A stretch of DNA of 64,000 bases from Pseudomonas bubulae (lineage in GTDB: Bacteria > Pseudomonadota > Gammaproteobacteria > Pseudomonadales > Pseudomonadaceae). The notes under the pieces were generated by a model. It was not told the origin of the DNA and did no database searches. It worked only from the letters and a program-made list of their open reading frames with translations. Made by a program: the position numbers and the translations under genes. This document shows, in pieces, positions 10,144 to 18,230 of this stretch; position 1 is the stretch's first letter, and the number at the start of each line of letters is the position of its first letter. The DNA lies in the NCBI RefSeq assembly GCF_900618535.1, contig NZ_UYJA01000003.1, forward strand, positions 62,001 through 126,000, given 5' to 3'.

Positions 10144-10196
10144 TGTGGGAGCGAGCCTGCTCGCGAACGACTTTCGCGAGCAGGCTCGCTCCCACA
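10144..10196. repeat. REP doublet (REPIN), GAGCCTGC type
   Basis: A 53-base near-perfect palindrome: TGTGGGAGCGAGCCTGCTCG... meets its inverse with a short CGACT-containing centre. The same unit recurs at 49043-49097. It lies downstream of the light-responsive operon and between it and the Cys-cluster gene. It would form a long hairpin in RNA on either strand. No REP-associated transposase gene is in the window. Confidence 0.9.
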
Positions 10197-10283
10197 GTTA
10201 AAATTTCCTTCAGACCTTGCAGCTGCCGCAGCCGTCGTAAAGTCAGCCATTGCGGTTTGCCAGATGAAACTCGCTCTCAGGAT

Positions 10284-10790
10284 TTACGCTTGCTGCGCAA
10301 CCGGACGTAGCCTGTCGGCAATCGCTACAAGGACCGCAAACAACCCAGCCCACAACAGGCTCAACCCGGCCAGCGTCGGCCAAAGGCCCAGCGGGAATTG
10401 CACCGCGCCCAGACGTTGCCCGGCGTAATACGACAGCGGTCCACCGATGGCTCCCAGCAAAACAGCACGCCACCAGGGCTTGGCAGTCCACGCCAGGCAG
10501 TGGTTCAAGGTGATGGCCAGCAGGGCCCAAAGCAACATCAGCCAGAACGGAATCACTATGCCGGGCTGCTTGAAGGCGAAAACATCGGCATTGAGCAACA
10601 GGCTGTCCACCGTACTGCCGAGCACGCACACGACCACTACCAGGCGCACTTCTGCCAATGAGCGGCTGATAAACAGCAGATGCACCAGCAGGGCGCCCGC
10701 GGCCAGCAGCAACCACAGGCTGTTGCCTCCCAGTACACAGGCAAACCAGCCGAGCTGGAACAGCCCGGCATTTACCAGGTTTTTAAGCAT
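10284..10790 (-). CDS. DUF2878 integral membrane protein
   Basis: A 168-residue protein made almost wholly of hydrophobic segments, about five or six transmembrane helices (for example LLLAAGALLVHLLF and LSLLWAGLFAVLVAI). It matches the DUF2878 family in length and in its MLKNLVNAGLFQLGWF start. Function is unknown. The ATG at 10790 overlaps the cfa-like stop by 8 bases; an ATG four codons earlier is possible. It is the last gene of the LitR–photolyase operon. In this setting a membrane protein next to a lipid methyltransferase may help handle the modified lipid or its intermediates, but that is inference. Confidence 0.75.
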   Translation of the reverse strand: MLKNLVNAGLFQLGWFACVLGGNSLWLLLAAGALLVHLLFISRSLAEVRLVVVVCVLGSTVDSLLLNADVFAFKQPGIVIPFWLMLLWALLAITLNHCLAWTAKPWWRAVLLGAIGGPLSYYAGQRLGAVQFPLGLWPTLAGLSLLWAGLFAVLVAIADRLRPVAQQA

Positions 10791-12054
10791 TGAACCGGCC
10801 AAGCAATGGTTCGGTCATGGCCGCCGGCTTGGCCAGCAACAATTGTGCGGTGCCGATGCTGCGCTCGAGAAAGCCGCCCTCGCAGTAGCACAGGTAAAAC
10901 TCCCACAGGCGCAGAAAGTATTCGTCGTAGCCCAATTCCGTTAAACGGCCGTGTGCGCGGCGAAAGTTCTCATGCCACAAGCGCAGGGTTTTGGCGTAGT
11001 GCAGGCCAAAATCTTCCATATGCATCAGATTCATATCGGTGTCCTTGCCGACAATTTCGAGCATTTTTTGCACGCTAGGCAGTGCACCACCGGGAAAGAT
11101 GTAGCGCTGGATAAAGTCCACGCTACTTTTTGCCTGCTCGTAACGCTGCTCGCGAATGGTGATGGCTTGCAGCAGCATCAGGCCGTGGGGCTTGAGCAAG
11201 CGGGCGCATTGCTTGAAGTAACTGGGCAAGAAGTGATGGCCGACTGCTTCGATCATCTCGATCGACACCAGCTTGTCGTATTGCCCGGTCAGGTCGCGGT
11301 AATCCTCCAGCAGTAACGTTACTTGCTCTTGTAAGCCCAGCGCCTCGATGCGGGCTTGGGTGTAGTCGAATTGCTCTTTGGACAATGTAGTCGTCGTCAC
11401 CTTGCAGCCGTAATGTTGCGCTGCATACAACGCCATGCTGCCCCAGCCGGTACCGATTTCCAGCAAATGGTCTGCGGGCTTGAGGTCGAGCTTCTGGCAG
11501 ATGCGCTGCAGCTTGTTAAGCTGGGCTTGCTCCAGGGTGTCGTCAGCCGTTAAGAACTGCGCGGCGGAATACATCATGGTCGGGTCGAGGAATTGCTCGA
11601 ACATGTCATTACCCAGGTCGTAATGCGCAGCAATGTTTTTTTGCGAGCCCTTGCGGGTGTTGCGATTGATCCAGTGCAAGCCGCGAATCAGCGGGCGACC
11701 CAGGCGGGCCAGGCCACCTTCCATGGCATCAAGCACGTCCAGGTTGCTGACCAGTACGCGGATCACTTTGGTCAGGTCAGGTGAACTCCAGTAGCCATGA
11801 ATAAAGGCTTCGCCGGCGCCAATCGAGCCGTTGCTGGCGATCATGCCCCAGACGCTTGTATCGTGAATCTGCACCTCGCCGACCAGGCCCGCGCCGCTGT
11901 CACCGAAGATCAGGCGTTCACCGTTTTCGGTGATCACCAGATGCCCGCTTTTCAATTGACTGAGCTGGCGCAGCACCCCGCGTCGCAGTAGTGCGCTGGT
12001 CAGGTTATGGGTAGTCGACAGTGAGGTTTTGCTCACCAGGCTAGGGCTCTTCAT
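10783..12054 (-). CDS. Cyclopropane-fatty-acyl-phospholipid synthase-like SAM methyltransferase
   Basis: A 423-residue member of the Cfa family, which transfers a carbon from S-adenosylmethionine to unsaturated acyl chains of membrane phospholipids. The SAM loop LLEIGTGWGSMA is at residues 197-208, with the later YIFPGGALPS motif intact. Compared from memory with E. coli Cfa, active-site Cys139 aligns with Ala164 (MYSAAQ) and His266 with Gln296 (LLQAI), while Glu239 (Glu269) and Ile268 (Ile298) are kept. Cys139 and His266 help bind the bicarbonate base needed for ring closure, so this enzyme may stop at a methyl or methylene product. The start ATG 12054 lies inside the DUF1365 end. It belongs to the light-responsive operon. 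I leave the symbol blank because cfa may mislead. Confidence 0.85.
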   Translation of the reverse strand: MKSPSLVSKTSLSTTHNLTSALLRRGVLRQLSQLKSGHLVITENGERLIFGDSGAGLVGEVQIHDTSVWGMIASNGSIGAGEAFIHGYWSSPDLTKVIRVLVSNLDVLDAMEGGLARLGRPLIRGLHWINRNTRKGSQKNIAAHYDLGNDMFEQFLDPTMMYSAAQFLTADDTLEQAQLNKLQRICQKLDLKPADHLLEIGTGWGSMALYAAQHYGCKVTTTTLSKEQFDYTQARIEALGLQEQVTLLLEDYRDLTGQYDKLVSIEMIEAVGHHFLPSYFKQCARLLKPHGLMLLQAITIREQRYEQAKSSVDFIQRYIFPGGALPSVQKMLEIVGKDTDMNLMHMEDFGLHYAKTLRLWHENFRRAHGRLTELGYDEYFLRLWEFYLCYCEGGFLERSIGTAQLLLAKPAAMTEPLLGRFNA

Positions 12055-12841
12055 GGCGTTGATCCTTGGGTTGCAGGGCGGCAATGCGAAAGGCGCCGTC
12101 GGCGGCCTGGTGGGAAAAAATCGGTGTGCGTTTAAGAAACAGGCGCAACGCTTGCCAGTAAATGGCCAGGCAGGTTTTGGCGGTCATCCACGGGAACTGC
12201 CGCAGATAGCGGTGCAGGCCCGGGCGGTCCAGGGGAGTGCGTTGCAGGTTGAGGGTGGCATCAAACAGTTTCAGATCACCTTGCCAGTCGGCCATATGCA
12301 CCCCGAGCCGGGCCTGGGGCGGGCTGAAGCTCATGTGGTATTCCAGGTCCCGTGGCAGAAAAGGTGATACGTGGAAGGCTTTGGCCACGGCAACGTGGGA
12401 AAAACCGTCTCCATTGGCGGGAAGCACATAGTGATAACGTTCGCGCCAAGGCGTATTGGTGACTTCACACAGGAGGGCGGCCAGTTTTCCGTCAGCTTCG
12501 TAACAATAGAAGAAGCTCACCGGGTTGAAGGACAGCCCCCAACTGCGGGCTTGTGTGAGCACGCATATCGGGCCTTGCGGCGTATACCCCAAAGCGCTGG
12601 AAACTTGCTGGCGTACCGCATCAATCAGGCGCATGCCGGTTGCGGTGAAGGTTTTCAGGTAATCGGTTTCACGAAACGAGAAGGGCGCAAAGCGACTTTT
12701 GCCTGCCAGTGGTGAAAGCCCCAGTACAGCGTCTTGCTCATCCAGATCCAGATACAACAGGCCGATCTGATAGCGAAAGGCATGGGGCTTTGGAGCAAAG
12801 CGCCGATGGCCGATCCAGCCGCTGTACAGGGCGCTGTTCAT
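12041..12841 (-). CDS. DUF1365 domain protein
   Basis: A 266-residue protein of the DUF1365 family, beginning MNSALYSGWIGHRRFAPKPH and containing the conserved SWGLSFNPVSFFYCYE and EVTNTPWRERYHY stretches. No enzyme motif can be assigned. The family is almost always next to a Cfa-like methyltransferase and an amine-oxidase-like flavoprotein, as here, and in some alphaproteobacteria the same trio is under the singlet-oxygen sigma factor RpoE/ChrR. It probably takes part in the same lipid modification. Its start overlaps the flavoprotein stop by 4 bases and its end overlaps the cfa-like start. Confidence 0.85.
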   Translation of the reverse strand: MNSALYSGWIGHRRFAPKPHAFRYQIGLLYLDLDEQDAVLGLSPLAGKSRFAPFSFRETDYLKTFTATGMRLIDAVRQQVSSALGYTPQGPICVLTQARSWGLSFNPVSFFYCYEADGKLAALLCEVTNTPWRERYHYVLPANGDGFSHVAVAKAFHVSPFLPRDLEYHMSFSPPQARLGVHMADWQGDLKLFDATLNLQRTPLDRPGLHRYLRQFPWMTAKTCLAIYWQALRLFLKRTPIFSHQAADGAFRIAALQPKDQRHEEP

Positions 12842-14085
12842 AATTGCTGACCAAAGGCCTGGGCCACGCGCAAGGCGCTGACCACGCCGTCTTCATGGAA
12901 GCCGTTGGCCCAATAAGCGCCACAAAAGTAGCTGTGCTGTGCGCCCAGCAGTTCTTGCCAGCGCGCTTGCGCGGCGACGGCGTCCAGGCTGTATTGCGGG
13001 TGGGCATAGGTGTAGCTGGCCAGCACTTTGAGCGGGTCAATTGCTGCGGTTTGGTTGAGACTGACGCAAAAAGTGGTCTCGCTCTGAATCCCTTGCAGGA
13101 TGTTCATATCGTAGGTTACGGCTGCACGTTTTTGTCCTGCACCGCCCAGGCGATAATTCCAGCTAGCCCAAGCCAGCTTTCGGTCGGGTAGTAATCGGGT
13201 ATCAGTGTGCAGCACGACCTCGTTGTCGGCGTATGGCATGGCTCCCAGAATCTGTTGTTCGGCAACCGAGGGCTTGGCCAGCAGCTTCAGGGCCTGGTCG
13301 CTGTGACAGGCAAAGATCACCTTGTCGAAAGATTCAGTACCACCAACGCTGTGCACCAGAACGCTTTCGGCATTGCGTTCAACCTGGATAACCGGGCAGT
13401 TGCGGCGAATCCTGTCGGCAAATCCTGCGCTCAAGGGTTTTAGGTAGCTACTGGAACCGCCTTCAATCACACGCCATTGCGGGCGATTGCTGACGCTGAG
13501 CAGGCCGTGATTCTTGAAAAAGCGCACAAAGAACTGCAATGGAAAGGCTTGCATCTCGACCAGGGACATCGACCAGATCGCAGCCCCCATCGGCACGATA
13601 TAGTGTTCGATAAAGCGCGAGCCATAACCCCGCAGTCGCAAGTAGTCGCCCAACCGGGTGTTGCTGGCAATACGTTGTTCGTCCAGGTCGCGAATGGCCT
13701 CGCGATTGAAACGCAAAATATCGCGCAACATGCCCCAGAACCTGGGCGACAACAGGTTGCTGCGCTGGGCGAACAGGCTGTTGAGGGTATTGCCGTTGTA
13801 TTCGAGGTTGCTGTCGGTGTCGTGGACTGAAAAACTCATTTCAGTGGCTTTGGAGCCAACACCCAATTGCTCCATCAATTTGATGAAATTAGGGTAAGTC
13901 CAATCGTTGAACACAATAAAGCCGGTGTCCACGGCATAGGTTTGGCCTTTGACGCTCACATTGACGGTATGGGTGTGCCCGCCGATCCAGTCGCTGGCCT
14001 CGAACACGCTGACATCATGTTCTTTATGCAGCAGGTAGCCGCAGGTCAGCCCTGAAATCCCGCTGCCAATGATCGCTATCTTCAT
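12838..14085 (-). CDS. FAD/NAD(P)-binding amine-oxidase-like flavoprotein
   Basis: A 415-residue flavoprotein with the N-terminal dinucleotide-binding fold IIGSGISGLTCGYLL (residues 4-18), the GG-doublet segment SDWIGGHTHTV around 32-42, and a C-terminal FAD contact region CGAYWANGFHEDGV. It resembles the amine oxidase/protoporphyrinogen oxidase/desaturase superfamily. In the furan fatty acid work in Rhodobacter, flavoproteins of this kind desaturate a methylated acyl chain; that is a candidate role here given the neighbours. Overlaps at both ends (4 bases with the SDR gene upstream and with DUF1365 downstream) show it is part of one operon. Confidence 0.85.
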   Translation of the reverse strand: MKIAIIGSGISGLTCGYLLHKEHDVSVFEASDWIGGHTHTVNVSVKGQTYAVDTGFIVFNDWTYPNFIKLMEQLGVGSKATEMSFSVHDTDSNLEYNGNTLNSLFAQRSNLLSPRFWGMLRDILRFNREAIRDLDEQRIASNTRLGDYLRLRGYGSRFIEHYIVPMGAAIWSMSLVEMQAFPLQFFVRFFKNHGLLSVSNRPQWRVIEGGSSSYLKPLSAGFADRIRRNCPVIQVERNAESVLVHSVGGTESFDKVIFACHSDQALKLLAKPSVAEQQILGAMPYADNEVVLHTDTRLLPDRKLAWASWNYRLGGAGQKRAAVTYDMNILQGIQSETTFCVSLNQTAAIDPLKVLASYTYAHPQYSLDAVAAQARWQELLGAQHSYFCGAYWANGFHEDGVVSALRVAQAFGQQL

Positions 14086-14852
14086 GATGGCTTACCGTCG
14101 GATGTACGTGCCAGACGCTTGCCTAACGCCACTTGCAGGCGCTTTGGCAGGTTTGCCAGCAGCCGCAAGGAGGCAATGAACAGCGTCGGGAAGGCGATCT
14201 CCAGCGGGCGTTTTTCCAGGCGCTGGCAAATATGCCGTGCCGCCTTGTGTGCAGGCCAACGCATGGGCATCGGGAAGTCATTGTGTTCAGTGAGCGGGGT
14301 ATCGACAAAGCCGGGGCTGACCAGGGTGACATCGATCTGTTCCTGGGCCAGATCGATGCGCAACGATTCGAGCAAGTAGCGCAGGCCGGCTTTTGACGCA
14401 CCGTAGGCCCCGGCCCGTGGCAATGGCCATAAGGTGACCGAGCTGACCACTCCCACCAGATGCGGGCGCGAGCCTGCGCGCAGCAGTGGCAGTGCGCTTT
14501 CCAGGCAATAGCTGTTGGCCAGCAGGTTGGTGCGCACCACGCGCTCGACCAGTGCGGCGTCGAAGTGGCGGGCATCAACATACTCACAGGTGCCTGCATT
14601 GAGGATTACGGTGTCCAGCGCGCCCCAGGCCTGGATGATGCGCTTGCCAATTTCGCGTACCTGCAGGCTGTCGGTCAGGTCGCCGGGCACCAGCAAGACC
14701 TGTCCGGGGTAACGGTCGGACAAGGCTTTCAAAGGCGCCAGCGTGCGGGCTGTCAATGCCAGCCGGGCGCCACTACTGAGCAACTCTTCGGCCATTTGCG
14801 CACCAATGCCGCTGCTGGCGCCCGTGAGCCAGATCCGCCGCCGATCAGCCAT
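14082..14852 (-). CDS. Short-chain dehydrogenase/reductase
   Basis: A 256-residue classical SDR: cofactor loop LTGASSGIGAQMAEEL at residues 9-24, structural NAG motif at about 90, catalytic Ser near 137 and YGASK with catalytic Tyr/Lys around 150-154. It should use NAD(P)H on a hydroxyl or carbonyl group; the substrate is unknown. The C-terminus is hydrophobic and basic, which may give membrane contact. It overlaps the photolyase stop by 8 bases and the flavoprotein start by 4, within the light-responsive operon, so a role in processing a modified fatty acid or lipid is likely but inferred. Confidence 0.85.
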   Translation of the reverse strand: MADRRRIWLTGASSGIGAQMAEELLSSGARLALTARTLAPLKALSDRYPGQVLLVPGDLTDSLQVREIGKRIIQAWGALDTVILNAGTCEYVDARHFDAALVERVVRTNLLANSYCLESALPLLRAGSRPHLVGVVSSVTLWPLPRAGAYGASKAGLRYLLESLRIDLAQEQIDVTLVSPGFVDTPLTEHNDFPMPMRWPAHKAARHICQRLEKRPLEIAFPTLFIASLRLLANLPKRLQVALGKRLARTSDGKPS

Positions 14853-16290
14853 GGCTGGCCTCCAGCATTTGCCGGGAGGGCAGATTTTTGAACGCGCTCA
14901 AGGCGCGGTCGCGGCTTTGGCTCAAGTTGACGATGGGCGCCGGGTAATTCGCCACGCCAAACAGCCCGCCCACCGACGCGGGGTTGTGCACCTGTTTTTT
15001 GTTCAGCTCGGCCAGTTCGGGCAGCCAGTGCTTGATAAATTTACCCTCGGGGTCGAAGCGTTCGGACTGGGTGATCGGGTTGAAAATACGGAAATACGGC
15101 ACCGAGTCGGTTCCCGTGGATGAACTCCACTGCCAGCCGCCATTGTTGGCGGCCAGATCACCGTCGATCAGATGCTGCATAAAAAAGCGCTCGCCCTCGC
15201 GCCAGTCGATCAGCAGATTTTTGGTCAGGAACATAGCCACTACCATGCGCAGGCGGTTGTGCATCCAGCCGGTTTCCAGCAGTTGCCTGATGGCCGCGTC
15301 GATAATCGGGAAGCCAGTGCGGCCCTGTTTCCAGGCGGCCAGTTCATCCGGCGCGTGGCGCCAGGGCAGGTATTCGGTTTCCGGACGAAAGGCGCGGTGA
15401 CGTGAGACCCTTGGGTAGCCCACCAGGATATGTTTGTAGAACTCGCGCCACAGCAGCTCGGTGATCCAGGTAAAGACCCCCGGGCTGCCGCTTTCAAACT
15501 CGCCGTTGTTGCTTTGCAATGCGGCGTGCAGGCATTGGCGGGGTGAGATCACGCCTGCCGCGAGGTAGGCCGACAGCTGGCTGGTACCGGGTTTGGCGGG
15601 CAGGTCGCGTTCGTCCTGATAGTAGTGGATCTGCTCATCGGCAAACTGTGCCAGGCGTTGGCGAGCCTGATCCTCGCCTGCTGGCCACAATGCGCGCAGC
15701 GAATCGCTGGGTACGGCGAAACCGCTGACAGACTTGGGTATGACGTCGCTCTGGATATTCAGCGGTGATTGTTTTTCAGGCCTGGCAACCAGCTTGGGCA
15801 AGGCCATGTGCAGGCGGTTGTAGCAGATGCGGCGAAACTGGCTGAAGACCTGAAAGTACGAGCCCGACTGCGTGAGGATGCTGCCCGGCTGGAACAACAG
15901 TTGGTCGAGGTAACCGTGAAACTCGATGCCCTCGGCTTCAAGGGCCCGGGCAACTGCCTGGTCGCGGCGGGTTTCATGAATGCCATATTCCTGGTTGGTG
16001 TGTACCGCCTCAACTCCGTGCTGCTGGCACAGCTCAAGGAGCACCGCAGGCGCCTGGTCCCAGCTGGGCGCAGTACGAATAAGCAAAGGAATATTGAGCT
16101 GTTGCAGGCTGTTGCTCAGCGTGCGCAGATTGCGCAGCCAGAAGTCTACCTTGCTTGGCGCATCGTCATGGGCCAGCCATTGCTCGGGGCTGATCAGGTA
16201 TACGGCCAGGGTGGGGCCGCGTTTGGCAGCGGCGCTCAGGGCGGTGTTGTCGTCGTGGCGCAAGTCGGTGCGCAGCCAGATCAGTTGCAT
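14845..16290 (-). CDS. phrB: Deoxyribodipyrimidine photolyase (CPD photolyase)
   Basis: Light-driven repair of cyclobutane pyrimidine dimers using FADH- and an antenna chromophore. The 481-residue length suits class I photolyases. The N-terminal Rossmann antenna domain starts MQLIWLRTDLRHDDN; the FAD-binding domain has TSQLSAYLAAGVISPRQCL around 270, WRHAPDELAAWKQGRTGFPIIDAA, and WMHNRLRMVVAMFLTKNLLIDW with conserved Trp residues. I start at ATG 16290 because the extra 110 residues of the longer open frame run antisense-like into the regulator gene. It is 8 bp after the LitR-like gene. This linkage to a light-responsive regulator is what makes the operon's theme clear. Confidence 0.95.
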   Translation of the reverse strand: MQLIWLRTDLRHDDNTALSAAAKRGPTLAVYLISPEQWLAHDDAPSKVDFWLRNLRTLSNSLQQLNIPLLIRTAPSWDQAPAVLLELCQQHGVEAVHTNQEYGIHETRRDQAVARALEAEGIEFHGYLDQLLFQPGSILTQSGSYFQVFSQFRRICYNRLHMALPKLVARPEKQSPLNIQSDVIPKSVSGFAVPSDSLRALWPAGEDQARQRLAQFADEQIHYYQDERDLPAKPGTSQLSAYLAAGVISPRQCLHAALQSNNGEFESGSPGVFTWITELLWREFYKHILVGYPRVSRHRAFRPETEYLPWRHAPDELAAWKQGRTGFPIIDAAIRQLLETGWMHNRLRMVVAMFLTKNLLIDWREGERFFMQHLIDGDLAANNGGWQWSSSTGTDSVPYFRIFNPITQSERFDPEGKFIKHWLPELAELNKKQVHNPASVGGLFGVANYPAPIVNLSQSRDRALSAFKNLPSRQMLEASHG

Positions 16291-16298
16291 ATCATTTC

Positions 16299-17237
16299 CT
16301 AGCGATAAAGGCCGAGTTGGCTGAGGCGTTGATGGGCCTCTACCGGGTTGTGGGCCAGATACAATCCTGCGATCTCGGTTGTACTTACGGACAACTGGTC
16401 GAAGTGGATGCATACCGTCGGTCCGGCGATCAGGATCGGGCAGTCGATACCCTGCAGCAGTCGGGGCAGTTGATGGGTATTGAGGGTTTTGCTGGAATAC
16501 AGCACCACGGCGCGGGGCTTCAAATGCTCGACAGCCAGGCCCAGTTCGCCGCCGGGCACAGGTGCGTCGAAGACTTCGACCGGGCAGTGGCTGCTGCTGA
16601 CCAGCAAGGCGGTTAGCCACAGTTGCGGCTCGAAGGGCAGGTCGGAATGATTGATCAGCAGTACCGGCGCGCCCTTGAGCGAACGGTTGTTGTGATAAAT
16701 CCGTGCCCCCAGCTTGCTGCGCAGCCAGGAGTGGAAAAACACCCGCTCCAATTGCGCACCGAACTGCCCTTGCCAGCGTTGTTCCAGCTCGTTCAAAAGA
16801 GGCAGCAGCAGTTGTTCACAGAGCGGGCGGGCAGGGTAGAGCGACATTGCCTGGTTAAAGCAGTCGTCGAGGCGGCGTTCGGCCAGCTCACTGATGGCTT
16901 CAATCATGGTTTGCCGCCACGCCTGCCAGTCGCTGTCAGGTGCCGGGGCGAGAGTCGGCGGCGCGTTGAGTAGCGGCTTGATCTGGCTGACCGACACGCC
17001 ACGGTTGAGCCACAACAAAATCTGCTGGATGCGCTGGATATGCTCGGTCGAGAACAGGCGATGGCCCTTGGCCGTGCGGTGCGGCACGATCAAGCCGTAG
17101 CGGCGTTCCCAGGCACGCAGGGTCACGGCATTCACACCGGTGATGCGCGACACTTCGCGGATGGGCAACCAGCCTTCGGCCAGTGCCTGGCTGTAGTCCG
17201 TACCAGGGGTGTTGGACATGATCAGGTCATCATTCAT
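16299..17237 (-). CDS. MerR-family regulator of the LitR/CarH type lacking cobalamin-contact residues
   Basis: A 312-residue regulator. Residues 23-90 form a MerR winged helix-turn-helix (WLPIREVSRITGVNAVTLRAWERR), followed by a four-helix bundle and a Rossmann-like cobalamin-binding-type domain. In CarH/LitR the bundle has a W-x9-E-H motif contacting adenosylcobalamin; here Trp155 is followed ten residues on by Arg165-Val166, and no lower-ligand D-x-H-x-x-G motif is seen around 195-215. This matches the class of Pseudomonas LitR proteins that sense light through a partner protein rather than B12. An ATG at 17219 is an alternative start; neither has a strong ribosome site. It likely represses its own operon via the TTGTACA repeats upstream of the DUF523 gene. 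Confidence 0.85.
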   Translation of the reverse strand: MNDDLIMSNTPGTDYSQALAEGWLPIREVSRITGVNAVTLRAWERRYGLIVPHRTAKGHRLFSTEHIQRIQQILLWLNRGVSVSQIKPLLNAPPTLAPAPDSDWQAWRQTMIEAISELAERRLDDCFNQAMSLYPARPLCEQLLLPLLNELEQRWQGQFGAQLERVFFHSWLRSKLGARIYHNNRSLKGAPVLLINHSDLPFEPQLWLTALLVSSSHCPVEVFDAPVPGGELGLAVEHLKPRAVVLYSSKTLNTHQLPRLLQGIDCPILIAGPTVCIHFDQLSVSTTEIAGLYLAHNPVEAHQRLSQLGLYR

Positions 17238-17239
17238 GG

Positions 17240-18208
17240 TCAGATGGCATTACGCAGGCTGAGGTCTTCCGGATGCGGCTGCAGGTAAACCTGGCGCGAG
17301 ATGTACGGGTGGGGGTGCAGGCGAAAGTGATGCTTGAGCAGGGTCAGCGGGACCACCAGTGGCACGATGCCGTGCAGGTACTGGCCAATCAGTTGCTGGA
17401 CTTCCTGCTTGTCTTCGGCGCTGATGGCTTGCTTGAGGTAGCCGCTGATATGTTGCAGCACATTGGTGTGGGTGCGGCGGGTGGCGCATTTTTTCAGGGC
17501 TTTCATCAGTTCGCTGAAGTACTGCGGTGCAATGCCCATAGGGTCTTGCTTGCCAAGGCTGCCGAGCAGGTTGCCGAGGGTTTTGTACTGCACCGGATGA
17601 TGGGCCATCAGCAGATATTTGTAGCGGGCATGAAACTCGGTCAGTGAGCGGCGGGTAACGCCCTGTTTGAGCAGTGCCTGCCAGGCGCTGTAGGCGTACA
17701 CCCGGGTCATGAAGTTTTCCCGCAGCACCGGGTCGTTCAAACGGCCGTCTTCTTCCACGGGTAAATCGGGTTGAGCGTCACAGAATGCCCGGGCGTAGAT
17801 GCCGCGCCCGCTCAGTTCGGCAGGGCGTCCGCCGTCCTGATACACCTTGACCCGCTCCAGGCCACAGGACGGTGACTTCTGCATGAAGATGTAGCCGCAG
17901 ATATCGGTGTGCGCCGCGGCCATTTCCACGCCGTAGTCGTGCAGGGGCCGGGTCACGTCCAGCGTGCTGTCGACCGTGCCGACAGCCTGGGGTTGTAAGG
18001 GGTTGCCCACCAATCGCACCGGCTGGCGCGGAATACCCAGACCGATGGCGACCTCGGGGCAAAGCGGGACAAATTCGAAGTGTTGGGTCAGGGCCTGGCT
18101 GCACAGGCGTGACTCTTTATGCCCGCCGTTGAACCGCACTTCAGCCCCCAACAAGCAGGCGCTGATGGCTATTTTGGGTTTGTGCCGGGCAGATGTGGGG
18201 CTGGGCAT
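17240..18208 (-). CDS. DUF523–DUF1722 (YbgA-like) protein
   Basis: A 322-residue two-domain protein. The N-terminal DUF523 domain (about 1-165) has ISACLLGAEVRFNGGH, LCPEVAIGLGIPR and KSPSCGLERVKVY, with conserved cysteines. The C-terminal DUF1722 domain (about 190-315) contains FHARYKYLLMAHHP and YLHGIVPLVVPLTLLKHH. This fusion is the family typical of Pseudomonas and is often next to phr and a MerR gene; in E. coli ybgA also neighbours phr. Function is unknown. A GGAGG site 8 bases before ATG 18208 fixes the start. It is the first gene of the eight-gene operon and is directly preceded by its promoter/operator. Confidence 0.85.
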   Translation of the reverse strand: MPSPTSARHKPKIAISACLLGAEVRFNGGHKESRLCSQALTQHFEFVPLCPEVAIGLGIPRQPVRLVGNPLQPQAVGTVDSTLDVTRPLHDYGVEMAAAHTDICGYIFMQKSPSCGLERVKVYQDGGRPAELSGRGIYARAFCDAQPDLPVEEDGRLNDPVLRENFMTRVYAYSAWQALLKQGVTRRSLTEFHARYKYLLMAHHPVQYKTLGNLLGSLGKQDPMGIAPQYFSELMKALKKCATRRTHTNVLQHISGYLKQAISAEDKQEVQQLIGQYLHGIVPLVVPLTLLKHHFRLHPHPYISRQVYLQPHPEDLSLRNAI

Positions 18209-18230
18209 GTGACGAACCTCCAAGAATTAC

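Noticed and set aside
10144..10196. CRISPR-like repeat
   Set aside because: Repeats are inverted pairs scattered singly in the window, not regular direct repeats with spacers, and no cas genes are present.
10044..10250. N-terminal extension of the Cys-cluster protein
   Set aside because: It translates through the REP palindrome, which is not coding.
16291..16620. 110-residue N-terminal extension of photolyase
   Set aside because: It overlaps the regulator gene and is Arg/Pro-rich without homology; the family starts at MQLIWLRTDL.
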